64,000 nt of DNA from Rhizobium mongolense subsp. loessense (GCF_900099775.1 NZ_FMTM01000006.1:124001-188000), one strand, 5' to 3'. Shown: positions 26,875-37,200, numbered from the stretch's first letter. Translations and numbers: made by a program. Notes: generated by a model not told the origin, from the letters alone.

Positions 26875-27933
26875 ATGCAGCTTGTATTTGATGGCCATAA
26901 TGACGTTCTCCTCAGGCTTTGGACACATGAAAGGGACGGCAACGACCCGGTTGCCGAATTTCTAAACGGGGCGACATCAGGCCACATCGATGGACCACGC
27001 GCCCGGCAGGGCGGTCTCGCTGGTGGACTTTGCGCCATCTACGTGCCCTCGGGCGATCTCGTCTTCGCCGATCCCGATCAAAACGGACATTACGAAACGC
27101 CGCTGGCCGCACCTCTCGACCGGCTGCCGTCACTTGGCGTCGCGACCGAGATGGCGGCGATTGCGTTACGTCTCGACAAGGCAGGCGCCTGGCGCCTCTG
27201 CCGGACGGTGAAGGACATCCGCAACGCCATGGCAAGCGGTGTTTTTGCCGCGGTCATGCATATGGAAGGCTGCGAGGCGATTGGGCCCGACCTTTCCGCG
27301 CTCGAGGTCTTCCATGCGGCGGGCCTGCGCTCTCTGGGACCTGTCTGGAGCAGGCATAACGTCTTCGGACACGGCGTGCCCTTCGCCTTCCCGATGTCGC
27401 CAGATACTGCGCCGGGGCTGACCGGTGCCGGCTTTGAGCTGGTGCGCGAATGCAATCGCCTGGGCATCATGATCGATCTGTCCCACATAACGGAAAAGGG
27501 CTTCTGGGACGTCGCGAAGACAACAGATCAACCACTGGTCGCTACGCATTCGAACGTGCATGCGCTGACGCCGGTGGCGCGCAATCTGACGGATAAGCAG
27601 CTTGATGCGATCAGGGAGAGCAAGGGGCTAATCGGTCTCAATTACGCCACTGCGATGCTGAGGCCGGATGGCCGCTCCGAGGGCGACACGCCGATCAGGG
27701 ACATGATCCGCCATATCAACTATCTCGTCGACCGCGTCGGGATCGATTGCGTTGCGCTCGGATCCGATTTCGACGGCGCGACAATTCCGGACGAAATAGG
27801 CGACGCGGCTGGCAACCAGAAGCTGATTGCCGCTCTCCGGGACGTTGGATATGGTGAGGAGGATCGACGGAAACTCGCCAGCGAAAACTGGCTTCGCATC
27901 CTGGCTTCGGCGTGGGGGGAGAAGAACGCCTGA
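26875..27933 (+). CDS. Membrane dipeptidase family (peptidase M19) enzyme
   Basis: The 352-residue zinc enzyme has the M19 metal ligands: HND at about residues 8-10 (FDGHNDVLLRL), the bridging Glu in MHMEGCEAIGPD, THSNVHALTP and a late His/Asp region LGSDFDGATIP. Family members hydrolyse dipeptides, including those with a C-terminal D-residue. Bacterial forms are often cytoplasmic, and no signal peptide is visible here. ATG 26875 with GCAGGAAA in front is chosen over an upstream in-frame start. It is the first gene of a peptide operon, 46 bp before the peptide-binding protein gene, so it probably cleaves the imported dipeptide. Confidence 0.91.
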   Translation: MQLVFDGHNDVLLRLWTHERDGNDPVAEFLNGATSGHIDGPRARQGGLAGGLCAIYVPSGDLVFADPDQNGHYETPLAAPLDRLPSLGVATEMAAIALRLDKAGAWRLCRTVKDIRNAMASGVFAAVMHMEGCEAIGPDLSALEVFHAAGLRSLGPVWSRHNVFGHGVPFAFPMSPDTAPGLTGAGFELVRECNRLGIMIDLSHITEKGFWDVAKTTDQPLVATHSNVHALTPVARNLTDKQLDAIRESKGLIGLNYATAMLRPDGRSEGDTPIRDMIRHINYLVDRVGIDCVALGSDFDGATIPDEIGDAAGNQKLIAALRDVGYGEEDRRKLASENWLRILASAWGEKNA

Positions 27934-27979
27934 GCCAAAATATTGCTTTGTAATCAAACAATAACAGGGGATCAGATCA

Positions 27980-29623
27980 ATGATGATTACTAAACTCAGC
28001 CGCAACTTTCGTGCCCTTTCTGCGGGTGCCGCGCTTTCGCTGCTCATGCTGACGGCGCCTGCCGCTTTTGCCGAGACGCCGAAGGATACGCTCGTCGAAG
28101 GTTTCGCCATCGATGACATCATTACGATGGATCCAGGCGAGGCCTTCGAGCTTTCAACGGCGGAAATGACAACCAACTCCTATAGCCTGCTGGTCCGCCT
28201 CGACCTCAACGACACGACGAAGGTCAAGGGTGATCTTGCCGAGAGCTGGAGCGTCTCCGATGACGGCCTGACCTATACGTTCAAGCTGAAGCCCGGTCTG
28301 AAGTTCGCCTCCGGCAACCCGGTCACCGCTGAAGATGTCGCCTGGTCCTTCGAGCGCGCCGTCAAACTCGACAAGAGCCCGGCATTCATCCTGACGCAGT
28401 TCGGCCTGACCGGAGACAACGTGACTGAAAAGGCCAAGGCTGCGGACGAAAACACGTTCGTCTTTAAGGTCGACAAGGCCTATGCGCCGAGCTTCGTCCT
28501 GAACTGCCTGACGGCGACGGTTGCCTCCGTGGTCGACAAGAAGCTGGTGATGGACCACATCAAGCCGATGACGCCGAGTGCCGAATACAAGTATGACAAC
28601 GACTTCGGTAATGAATGGTTGAAGACGGGCTATGCCGGCTCCGGCGCCTACAAGCTTCGTGAATGGCGCGCCAACGAAGTCGTCGTCCTGGAGCGGAACG
28701 ACAATTACTACGGCGACAAGCCGAAGCTGAACCGCGTCATCTACCGCAACATGAAGGAAAGTGCCGCGCAACGTCTGGCGCTGGAGGCAGGCGATATCGA
28801 TATCGCGCGCAATCTCGAGCCGGGCGATCTCGACGCTGTTTCGAAGAACGCCGACCTTGCGGCGACGAGCGCACCGAAAAGCACGATCTATTATGTCAGC
28901 CTCAACCTCAAGAATGAGAACCTGAAGAAGCCGGAGGTGCAGCAGGCCTTCAAGTATCTCGTCGATTACGATGCGATCAGCTCGACGCTGATCAAGGGCA
29001 TCGGCGAAATCCACCAGACATTCCTGCCGAAGGGTCAGCTCGGCGCGCTTGACGAAAATCCGTTCAAACTCGACGTCGCCAAGGCGAAGGAACTGCTGGC
29101 AAAGGCCGGTCTTGCAGATGGTTTCTCGGTGACGATGGACGTGCGAAACACTCAGCCTGTCACCGGCATTGCCGAATCCATGCAGCAGACGCTGGCACAA
29201 GCCGGTGTGAAACTCGAGATCATTCCGGGCGACGGTAAGCAGACGCTGACGAAATATCGCGCACGCACGCACGACATGTATATCGGCCAATGGGGTTCCG
29301 ACTATTTCGACCCGAACTCGAATGCCGATACCTTCACGGCGAACCCGGACAATTCGGATGCGGGCACGAACAAGACGCTCGCATGGCGCAATACCTTCGA
29401 AACGCCGGAACTCGACAAGCAGGCCAAGGCAGCACTGCTTGAGCGCGACGGTGCCAAGCGCGCCGCGATGTACCAGGATATCCAGAAGAAGTACCTGGAG
29501 AACAGCCCCTTCATCTTCATCTTCCAGCAGATCGAAGTCGCCGGCTATCGCAAGAACCTGAGGGACTTCAAACTCGGACCAAGCTTCGATACGAACTTCG
29601 TTGGCCCAATCGCCAAGGAATAA
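27980..29623 (+). CDS. Peptide ABC transporter substrate-binding protein (DppA-like)
   Basis: The 547-residue SBP family 5 protein has a signal peptide (about residues 1-30, LMLTAPAAFAET) and the family blocks SWSVSDDGLTYTFKLKPGLKFASGNPVTAEDVAWSFERAV, GSGAYKLREWRANEVVVLERND, NMKESAAQRLALEAGDIDIA and QWGSDYFDPNSNADTF. The gene order with a dipeptidase, two permeases and two ATPases makes a di- or oligopeptide the likely ligand. ATG 27980 follows GGGGATCAGATCA, a modest ribosome-binding site. The next gene starts 18 bases after its stop. Confidence 0.92.
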   Translation: MMITKLSRNFRALSAGAALSLLMLTAPAAFAETPKDTLVEGFAIDDIITMDPGEAFELSTAEMTTNSYSLLVRLDLNDTTKVKGDLAESWSVSDDGLTYTFKLKPGLKFASGNPVTAEDVAWSFERAVKLDKSPAFILTQFGLTGDNVTEKAKAADENTFVFKVDKAYAPSFVLNCLTATVASVVDKKLVMDHIKPMTPSAEYKYDNDFGNEWLKTGYAGSGAYKLREWRANEVVVLERNDNYYGDKPKLNRVIYRNMKESAAQRLALEAGDIDIARNLEPGDLDAVSKNADLAATSAPKSTIYYVSLNLKNENLKKPEVQQAFKYLVDYDAISSTLIKGIGEIHQTFLPKGQLGALDENPFKLDVAKAKELLAKAGLADGFSVTMDVRNTQPVTGIAESMQQTLAQAGVKLEIIPGDGKQTLTKYRARTHDMYIGQWGSDYFDPNSNADTFTANPDNSDAGTNKTLAWRNTFETPELDKQAKAALLERDGAKRAAMYQDIQKKYLENSPFIFIFQQIEVAGYRKNLRDFKLGPSFDTNFVGPIAKE

Positions 29624-29641
29624 TCCGGCAGGATTCGTTCG

Positions 29642-30709
29642 TTGAGCATTATCGAAACAAAAATGGAGGCGCGACCCGCCAAGGGTCGTGCCGTGCCTCT
29701 CGCGAAAGCAATCGGGCGCTTCCTGATCGCTGCCGTGACGACCTATCTCGGACTTCTGGCCGTCACCTTCTTCATCGGCCGTGTCGTGCCGATCGATCCG
29801 GTTCTTGCAATCCTTGGCGACCGCGCGCCGACGCATGTCGTGGAGCGCGTGCGTGAAGAGCTCGGCTTCAATCTGCCGCTCTATCAGCAATTCTTCATCT
29901 ATATCAAAGGCATCCTTTCTGGTGATTTCGGCAATTCGGTGCTGACCACCAATCCGGTGATGACCGATATCCGCCGCGTCTTTCCGGCAACGATCGAGCT
30001 TGCGACCCTCGGCACCATTTTTGGCGCACTGATTGGCATTCCGCTCGGCGTGCTTGCGGCTGTGCGGCGCGGCAGCCTTGCCGACCAGTTCGTGCGTGTC
30101 GTCGGGCTTGTCGGCTATTCCGTGCCGATCTTCTGGCTGGCCTTGATCTCGCTTGTCGTATTCTATGCGCAACTGCGCTGGGTGGCCTTCCCGGGGCGCA
30201 TCGATATCGTATTTGAATATACGTTCACGCCGATTACCGGCTTTTATCTGATCGACAGCGCCTGGCAGGGGCAGTGGGATGTCTTTTACGACGTCTTCCG
30301 GCACATTATCTTGCCAGCATCGCTGCTCGGCTATTTCTCGCTCGCTTATATCAGCCGGATGACGCGCAGTTTCATGCTGAACGAGCTCAGTCAGGAATAT
30401 ATCGTGGCTGCGCGCGCCAAGGGGCTTTCGGAAACCCGGGTAATTTGGGGCCACGCATTGCGCAATGCCGCAGTGCCGCTTGTGACGGTGATTGCGCTCT
30501 CCTACGCCGGGCTTCTCGAAGGCTCGGTGCTGACGGAGACGGTGTTCTCCTGGCCGGGCATCGGCCTTTACATCACCAACTCCCTGCAGAATGCCGATAT
30601 GAACGCTGTCCTCGGCGGCACGATCGTCATCGGCACGGTGTTCATCGGCATCAACCTCCTGTCCGATCTTCTCTACCGGACGCTCGATCCAAGGACGCGA
30701 AGCCGATGA
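29642..30709 (+). CDS. Peptide ABC transporter permease (DppB-like)
   Basis: The 355-residue membrane protein has the DppB layout: N-terminal helix (LIAAVTTYLGLLAVTFFIGRVVPIDPV), periplasmic loop with PLYQQFFIYIKGILSGDFGNSV, and the EAA loop near the C-terminus (FMLNELSQEYIVAARAKGLSETRVIWGHALRNA). It begins with TTG at 29642, with an in-frame ATG seven codons later as alternative. A loop of about 35 extra residues (VFEYTFTPITGFYLIDSAWQGQWD) precedes the EAA region. Its TGA overlaps the ATG of the next permease. Confidence 0.93.
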   Translation: MSIIETKMEARPAKGRAVPLAKAIGRFLIAAVTTYLGLLAVTFFIGRVVPIDPVLAILGDRAPTHVVERVREELGFNLPLYQQFFIYIKGILSGDFGNSVLTTNPVMTDIRRVFPATIELATLGTIFGALIGIPLGVLAAVRRGSLADQFVRVVGLVGYSVPIFWLALISLVVFYAQLRWVAFPGRIDIVFEYTFTPITGFYLIDSAWQGQWDVFYDVFRHIILPASLLGYFSLAYISRMTRSFMLNELSQEYIVAARAKGLSETRVIWGHALRNAAVPLVTVIALSYAGLLEGSVLTETVFSWPGIGLYITNSLQNADMNAVLGGTIVIGTVFIGINLLSDLLYRTLDPRTRSR

Positions 30710-31641
30710 CGGTCCCAGCCAGCCAGCCAGCGCCGATGAGCCGCCGCGAGTGGCTGCTTTCCGATCGCCCGCAATCACGCGTACAAGCCCGTCTCGGGCG
30801 CGCCTATGTGACCTGGCGGCAATTCAGTGCGAACAAGCTTGCCGTCCTTGGTCTCGTTATCATTATCGTGCTGCTCTTCGTTGCCGCCTTCGCTGATCTC
30901 TTGGCCACGCATTCGCCGGTGGTCGGCGATCTAAAGAATGCGCGACTGCTGCCGCCAGGTACCGGCGAGTACCTGCTCGGCACGGACGACCAAGGTCGCG
31001 ATATCCTTTCGCGCCTGATCTACGGGTCGCGGCTGACGCTCTTCGTCGTCGTGCTGGTGGCGATCATCTCGGCGCCGATTGGACTGATTGTGGGCACGGT
31101 CTCCGGCTATGCCGGCGGATGGGTGGATGCAGTGCTGATGCGTATCACCGATATCTTCCTAGCGTTCCCGAAGCTGGTGCTGGCGCTTGCCTTTGTCGCG
31201 GCACTCGGGCCGGGCATCCAAAACGCGATCATCGCGATTGCAATCACGTCCTGGCCTCCTTACGCCCGCATCGCCCGGGCGGAAACGCTGACGGTGCGGC
31301 GCTCGGATTACATCTCGGCGGTCAAGCTGATGGGTGCATCGCCGGCCCGCATTATCATCCGCCATGTCATGCCGCTCTGCCTCTCGTCGCTGATCGTTCG
31401 CGTAACGCTCGACATGGCGGGCATCATCCTGACGGCTGCCGGTCTCGGCTTTCTCGGTCTCGGCGCGCAGCCGCCACTGCCGGAATGGGGTGCGATGATC
31501 GCCTCGGGTCGCCGTTTCATTCTCGATCAATGGTGGGTCGCAGCCATGCCGGGTATTGCGATCCTCATCGTCAGCCTCGGTTTCAACCTGCTTGGCGACG
31601 GCCTGCGCGATGCGCTCGATCCCAAGGAGAGCGGCCAATGA
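30706..31641 (+). CDS. Peptide ABC transporter permease (DppC-like)
   Basis: The 311-residue permease has the DppC N-terminal helix (LAVLGLVIIIVLLFVAAFADLLATHSP), the motif LLGTDDQGRDILSRLIYGSRLTL and the EAA loop RRSDYISAVKLMGASPARIIIRHVMP. Its ATG (30706) overlaps the stop of the preceding permease by four bases (ATGA), and it overlaps the first ATPase gene in the same way. The much longer upstream frame lies inside the previous gene and is not used. Confidence 0.93.
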   Translation: MTVPASQPAPMSRREWLLSDRPQSRVQARLGRAYVTWRQFSANKLAVLGLVIIIVLLFVAAFADLLATHSPVVGDLKNARLLPPGTGEYLLGTDDQGRDILSRLIYGSRLTLFVVVLVAIISAPIGLIVGTVSGYAGGWVDAVLMRITDIFLAFPKLVLALAFVAALGPGIQNAIIAIAITSWPPYARIARAETLTVRRSDYISAVKLMGASPARIIIRHVMPLCLSSLIVRVTLDMAGIILTAAGLGFLGLGAQPPLPEWGAMIASGRRFILDQWWVAAMPGIAILIVSLGFNLLGDGLRDALDPKESGQ

Positions 31642-32471
31642 CGGCTTTGCTGACGGTCGACAATCTGAAGGTCAGCTACCCGACGCGCACCGGCGTGATC
31701 GAAGCTGTTCGCGGCGTTTCCTTCACGCTGGACAGGGAACGCCTCGGCATTGTCGGGGAGTCGGGATCTGGCAAGTCGCAGACCGGCCGAGCGATCATGG
31801 GGCTCACGCCGAAGCACGGCATCGTCACGGCCGACAAGCTCGACTTCAACGGCATCGATCTCATAGAGGCTTCAGCGAAGGAACGGCGGCTCCTGCGCGG
31901 CAAGCGCATCGCCATGGTGTTGCAGGATCCGAAGTATTCGCTCGATCCGGTGATGTCGATCGGCCGGCAGATCTGCGAGACGCTGAGAACGCATGAGAAA
32001 GTCAGCAAGGCCGAGGCGACCGAACGGGCGCTTGCCATGCTGGAGGCGGTGCAGATTCGCGATCCCAAGCGTGTCTTCGATCTCTACCCGCATGAGGTCT
32101 CAGGCGGCATGGGCCAACGTGCAATGATCGCCATGATGCTGATTGCAGGGCCGGAACTGCTGATCGCAGACGAGCCGACCTCGGCGCTCGACGTCACCGT
32201 GCAGCTCGACGTGTTGAAGATCCTGGACAAGCTTGTTTCCGAGCGCGGCATGGGGCTCATCTTCGTGTCGCACGATCTGCGTCTTGTTTCCTCGTTCTGC
32301 GACCGCGTCATCGTGATGTATGCCGGTAAGATCGTTGAAGAGCTTAGGGCTTCTGACCTTAAGAATGCACAGCATCCCTATACGCAGGGACTTTTGAACT
32401 GCATGCCGCAAATCGGAGAAGACCGCCATCCGCTGCCAGTGCTCGACCGCAAGCCGGAGTGGGCTGCATGA
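31638..32471 (+). CDS. Peptide ABC transporter ATP-binding protein (DppD-like)
   Basis: The 277-residue ATPase has Walker A GESGSGKSQTG (about 41-51), Q-loop VLQDPKYSLDPVM, signature VSGGMGQRAMIAMML and Walker B LLIADEPTSALDVT. Signature SGGMGQR instead of SGGMRQR is a small deviation typical of some DppD proteins. It lacks an extended C-terminal oligopeptide/Fe-S region. ATGA overlaps join it to the permease upstream and the second ATPase downstream. It hydrolyses ATP at the inner face of the membrane with the next protein. Confidence 0.92.
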   Translation: MTALLTVDNLKVSYPTRTGVIEAVRGVSFTLDRERLGIVGESGSGKSQTGRAIMGLTPKHGIVTADKLDFNGIDLIEASAKERRLLRGKRIAMVLQDPKYSLDPVMSIGRQICETLRTHEKVSKAEATERALAMLEAVQIRDPKRVFDLYPHEVSGGMGQRAMIAMMLIAGPELLIADEPTSALDVTVQLDVLKILDKLVSERGMGLIFVSHDLRLVSSFCDRVIVMYAGKIVEELRASDLKNAQHPYTQGLLNCMPQIGEDRHPLPVLDRKPEWAA

Positions 32472-33241
32472 GTGTGGCGCTTTCGGTCGAAAATCTCAGC
32501 GTCGTCTATGACGATTTTCATGCGCTTCGAGATGTCAGCATCGCGGTGGCATCCGGCGGCTCATTCGGGCTGGTTGGGGAATCCGGCTCCGGCAAGTCGA
32601 CGCTGCTGCGTGCGGTAGCGGGCCTGGCGCCGGTCAAGGGTGGCGCAATTCGCATTCATGATCAGCTGCTGCACGGTCCAAAACGCAGCAAGGCTTTCTA
32701 TCGAAATGTCCAGATGGTGTTCCAGGACCCTTATGGCTCGCTGCATCCACGTCAGACGATCGACCGGCTGCTGCTCGAGCCATTGGCAATTCACCGGATT
32801 GCCGACAGCGAGAAGCGCATCGCGCGGGCACTGGATGAAGTCGGCCTTGGGAACGGCTTCCGCTTCCGCTATCCGCACCAGCTTTCCGGCGGCCAGCGGC
32901 AGCGTGTGGCGATTGCGCGCGCCCTGATCGTCGAGCCGTCGATCCTGCTGCTCGATGAACCGACGTCGGCGCTCGACGCTTCCGTGCAGGCGGAGGTGCT
33001 CAATCTGCTGGAACAGATCAGGCGTGACCGCAAACTGACCTTTGTCATGGTGAGCCACGACCTTGGTGTCGTTACCCATATGTGTGAAAGGCTTGCCGTG
33101 ATGCGCAATGGCGCCGTCGTCGAACGGCTGACCTCCGGCCAGCTGGCCAGCGGGGACATTCATGAGGATTACACGAGAAATTTGATGATCGCGAGCAAAG
33201 GCTTCGTCAAAACCAGAACTGCAGATTTTTCAAATATTTGA
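32468..33241 (+). CDS. Peptide ABC transporter ATP-binding protein (DppF-like)
   Basis: The 257-residue ATPase has Walker A GESGSGKSTLLRAV (about 38-51), Q-loop VFQDPYGSLHPRQTI, signature LSGGQRQRVAIARAL and Walker B ILLLDEPTSALDASV, all canonical. ATG 32468 overlaps the previous stop by four bases. Its TGA lies within a 16-bp AT-rich palindrome (TTTCAAATATTTGAAA, 33228-33243) that may serve as the operon end; no strong GC terminator follows. It is the last of six genes. Confidence 0.92.
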   Translation: MSVALSVENLSVVYDDFHALRDVSIAVASGGSFGLVGESGSGKSTLLRAVAGLAPVKGGAIRIHDQLLHGPKRSKAFYRNVQMVFQDPYGSLHPRQTIDRLLLEPLAIHRIADSEKRIARALDEVGLGNGFRFRYPHQLSGGQRQRVAIARALIVEPSILLLDEPTSALDASVQAEVLNLLEQIRRDRKLTFVMVSHDLGVVTHMCERLAVMRNGAVVERLTSGQLASGDIHEDYTRNLMIASKGFVKTRTADFSNI

Positions 33242-33304
33242 AATCCTTTTGAACACTGGTCATTCAAGGTTAAGCAGCCGTTAAAAGACTATTCGACTAG
33301 ACTA

Positions 33305-33332
33305 TTGACAGCCGATTTTCATCTGTCATGAT
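33305..33332 (+). promoter_or_regulatory. Possible promoter of the 62-residue small gene
   Basis: TTGACA (33305-33310), 16-base spacer, CATGAT (33327-33332), 42 bases before ATG 33375. A GACTATT heptamer is repeated just upstream. Confidence 0.4.
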
Positions 33333-33374
33333 CCTGTTAACGAGTGTTAGCTTTCGTGATCATGGAGGTGAGGC

Positions 33375-33563
33375 ATGTTCTTTCTCGGCGGAATGACCAT
33401 GGGATATCTCGATCCTCCGGCCAAGGTCGAACGGAGCGAGCAGACAAGCGTTTCCATTCCCGCTGAAAGAGATCGCCGATTGATCGAGGCTTCCTCGGGT
33501 GCCCAAAGAGAAGAAAACGCAATCGAGCGTTCGTTGATCTGGGCATGGCGCACTCTTTGCTGA
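33375..33563 (+). CDS. Small hypothetical protein, 62 residues
   Basis: MFFLGGMTMGYLDPPAKVER begins a 62-residue frame with an excellent ribosome-binding site (ATGGAGGTGAGGC before the ATG) and a plausible sigma-70 promoter upstream. The first 11 residues are hydrophobic; the rest is polar and helical (SIPAERDRRLIEASSGAQRE). I do not recognise a family. It stands alone between the peptide operon and the next small gene. Confidence 0.5.
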   Translation: MFFLGGMTMGYLDPPAKVERSEQTSVSIPAERDRRLIEASSGAQREENAIERSLIWAWRTLC

Positions 33564-33686
33564 GCCGGGTCAGATTTTCTATCCCTCGCGCTGTGGAAGG
33601 AAATTTATCTCTACCTAGCTTATAGAGAATATAGGAATATCAGTGCCGGCAGACGCCGCGCCAATAATAAGAGACGGAGGCAACAC

Positions 33687-33851
33687 ATGGCAGACCTGGG
33701 TATTTCGCATACTCAAGCGAACTATTATGGTTCCGTACCGGCCAAGAAGCCGGCTTCAATGCGCCAGAAGTTTCATTTTGCGCTCAATGCCACGCTGTTT
33801 ACCGCGGCGTTCGCTTTCGTTGCGGCCTTGGTCTGCGGCGTTATCGGCTGA
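33687..33851 (+). CDS. Small single-helix membrane protein, 54 residues
   Basis: The frame from ATG 33687 to TGA 33851 encodes MADLGISHTQANYYGSVPAK followed by a basic patch (KKPASMRQKFHF) and one clear transmembrane helix (ATLFTAAFAFVAALVCGVIG) at the very C-terminus. A ribosome-binding site GACGGAGG lies eight bases before the ATG. The layout is that of a tail-anchored small protein with its N-terminus in the cytoplasm. Function is unknown. A terminator follows about 100 bases later. Confidence 0.6.
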   Translation: MADLGISHTQANYYGSVPAKKPASMRQKFHFALNATLFTAAFAFVAALVCGVIG

Positions 33852-33948
33852 TCGAGCTGTCGTGCCGGCATTGCCGGCACATTGCGAACTTACTTCTCAA
33901 GTCCGCGGGCTGGGTCGGCCAACAACAACAGCGGTCCAATCACGTTTG

Positions 33949-33985
33949 AAAATCCGGTGCCCGATGGGTGCCGGATTTTTATTTT
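33949..33985 (+). terminator. Rho-independent terminator
   Basis: AAAATCCGG (33949-33957) pairs with CCGGATTTT (33971-33979); the inner TGCCC / GGGTG extends the stem with two wobble pairs. TATTTT follows. A separate hairpin GTGCCGGC-ATT-GCCGGCAC lies at about 33861-33879. It probably ends the 54-residue gene transcript. Confidence 0.75.
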
Positions 33986-34283
33986 GATAGCCAAGAACTG
34001 CCAAAATTGAGGTAAGCAAAGCTGGGCAATTCCGTGCCTTTTGACTTGATTTATCGGGAGGGTGTCCAACTTTCCCGGATGGTTCTTCGGGGGTGGAGGC
34101 AAAATGCAGCTCTGACCGGCAGAATCGTGCCATAAATCGGGCCTAAACCGTTTCGTATCGGAAATCTGTGGCTTTCGCGTCTTCCTGGAAAGCCCCTTGG
34201 CCGTTCATGTCGCAGTCATAATTGCCGGTGCAAAAGGCTAGGCAAAATTACCATAACCTTAGTTTGGACCCAGAACCGAACCC
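33986..34283. other. Upstream region of ndvB
   Basis: No gene is supported. The stretch should hold the ndvB promoter; TTGGCC with TAATTG 16 bases later (about 34197-34224) is one weak candidate. No clear Shine-Dalgarno sequence precedes the ndvB ATG. Confidence 0.4.
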
Positions 34284-37200
34284 ATGACCATTTCCATTCC
34301 GTCTCCAAACCCGTCACGCGAAACCGAAGTCAAGCACATCGACCACAACGATTCGGTCCGCTCGACCTACCTGTCGATTGAAGACATCAAGGCGATGGGT
34401 GAATCGATCGCCCGCAAAGGCGTCGATTCGCTGCCGGCTTTTACTCCCTTCGATTTTTTTGCACGACATAAGGAGAACGAGAAGGAAATCCTGCGCGTTT
34501 ACCGCACGACCGCGGCCGACGTGGAAGCGGGCGAGACAATCACGCCTGCCGCCGAATGGCTTCTCGACAACCACTATATCGTCGAAGAGGCAATTCAGGA
34601 GGTCCGCCGCGACTTCCCGCGGCGCTTCTACCGCGAGCTGCCGACCATCGATGTTGATGGTGTGCAGGTACCACGCACGCTGGTGCTCGCCTGGCTCTAC
34701 GTCGCTCACACCCACAGCACCGTGTCACAGGAAAGTCTAACGGCGCTTGTCGATGGCTTCCAGCTGGGAGAGACGTTGCGCATCGGTGAGCTTTGGGCGG
34801 TCCCCTCCCTCGTGCGTTATGTTCTCGTCGAAAACCTCCGTCGCATTTCCAGTCGCGTTGAACGCAGCCGGCGCATACGCCGCCGCGCGAACGAGGCGGC
34901 CGACGAACTCGTGCGTTTGGACGATCCGGCGAAGGCTGCAGAGTATCTGAGGACGCTCGAACCGCTTGCTGAGGACAATACGTTCTCGACGCAGTTTCTC
35001 TATCGCATGCGCGACGGTTCGCAGGCGTCTAGTCTTGCGATCGCCTGGCTCGACGAGCGTCTGGAAATGCTCGGCCGTGATACCGAGGAAGCGACGATGG
35101 CGGAGCATAGCCGCCTCTCCTCCGGCAATGTCACGATGGGCAACATCATCCGGAGCCTTCGCGAGATCGACGATGCGGAATGGTCGGTCTGGGTCGAGCA
35201 AGTCAGCCATGTCGACAAGCTGCTCTGGGAGAATTCCGATTACGGGATCCTCGATTCGGGATCACGCAACAAATACCGCAAACAGATCGAAAAGCTCGCC
35301 AAGCGCTCGCCGCTGACGGAAATGGAAGTCGCCCAATTGGCGCTCGACATGACCAGCGAAGCCAGAGCCTCCGAGGAGCCGCAACCGCATGAGCCGAATG
35401 TCGGCGGCTTTCTCGCCGGCATGCACCGGCCGAAGCTTGAAGAACGTGCCAACTATAGTCCGACCTTTGTCCAGCATTTTGTTCGAACGGTCCGCAAGTT
35501 CAACTGGCTGTCGATTGCCGTCCCCGTCATGCTGCTTACCGTCATTGCGATGGCGATCGTCGGGCGCTTCATGGCCAATGCCGGCATGGGCACGTTGGAA
35601 ATCGCCGTATTGCTGCTCATGTTCTCTCTTCCGGCATCAGAGGGCGCGACCGGTCTTTTCAATACCTTGCTGTCCTTCTTCGTGACGCCATCGCGGCTTG
35701 TCGGCTACGAGTTCAAGGAAGGTATCCCGGAGGATGCACGCACGCTGCTTGTCGTGCCATGCCTGATTTCGAACCGCGACAGCGTCGACGACCTGGTTCG
35801 CAATCTCGAGGTTCACTATCTCGCCAATCCGCGCGGCGAAATCTATTTCGCGCTGCTGAGCGACTGGCCGGACAGTGACTTCGAGGAGACGCCGAACGAT
35901 CTGGAAGTGCTGGACTACGCCCGACGTGAAATCGCCAATCTTTCGGCACGTTACGCCTATGACGGCAAAACGCGCTTCTATCTCCTGCATCGCCGCCGCC
36001 TCTACAACCCGTCAGAGGGCGTCTGGATGGGTTGGGAGCGCAAGCGCGGCAAGCTGCACGAGCTGAACATGCTTTTGCGCGGCGACAGCGACACGACCTA
36101 TCTGCCGGGCGCCAATATTGTACCGGCTGGCGTTCAGTATATCATGACGCTCGATTCCGACACGCGCCTGATGCGCGATGCCGTGACAAAGCTTGTTGGC
36201 AAACTCTATCATCCGATCAACCGTCCGGTGATAAACCCGAAGACAGGCCGCGTCGAAAGCGGCTATGGCGTGCTGCAGCCGCGCGTGACCCCGTCGCTGA
36301 CGACCGGCAAGGACGCTTCGGTCTTCCAGCGCGTCTTCTCGATCAACCGCGGCCTCGACCCTTACGTCTTCACGGTTTCCGATGTCTATCAGGACCTCGC
36401 AGGCGAAGGCACGTTTACCGGCAAGGGCCTTTATCATGTCGATGCCTTCGAAGCTTCGCTGAGGGACCGCATCGATGAGAATTCGGTGCTGAGCCACGAT
36501 CTTCTCGAAGGTTCGATGGCGCGCTGCGCACTCGTCACCGATCTCGAGCTCGTCGAGGACTTCCCGATCCGCTACGAAGTCGAGGCTTCGCGCCAGCATC
36601 GCTGGGCGCGTGGCGACTGGCAGCTTCTGCCGTATATGTTCAATCCAAAATACGGCGTCACCGCTCTCGGGCGCTGGAAGATGTTCGATAACCTGCGCCG
36701 CTCGCTGACGCCGATCGCCTGGTTCTTTGCTTCCGTGCTCGGCTGGTATTTTATGGGCCCGCTTGGCGCACTCGTATGGCAGATCCTCCTGATCTTCTGC
36801 CTCTTCGTTGCGCCGACGCTGTCGCTCATACACGGCATCATTCCACGCACCAGCGATATCGTTGCACGGGCACATCTTTATACCGTGTGGTCGGATATCC
36901 GCGCTGCGAACGCCCAGGTGGCGCTTCGTATCGTTTTCATTGCCGATACGGCTTGCATGATGGCCGATGCGATCGGCCGCTCGCTCTACCGTCTTCTCGT
37001 CAGCCATAAGTTGATGCTGCAATGGCGCACTGCTGCCAGCGTCCAAGCGGGCGGGCAGGGAACAATTCTCTCCTACTACGGCGCGATGTGGCACGCCCCG
37101 GTGCTGGCGCTGCTCGCACTCGGCTTTGCAGCACTTCCCGGCGACAATGCATTCCTCGTCGGCATTCCATTTGCCATGTTGTGGACCTTGTCGCCGCTCG

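Noticed and set aside
28154-30778. Very long open frame (874 codons) on the minus strand
   Set aside because: It is antisense to the peptide-binding protein and permease genes, whose families are certain. Its Arg/His/Asp-rich composition is the usual mirror of GC-rich rhizobial coding sequence.
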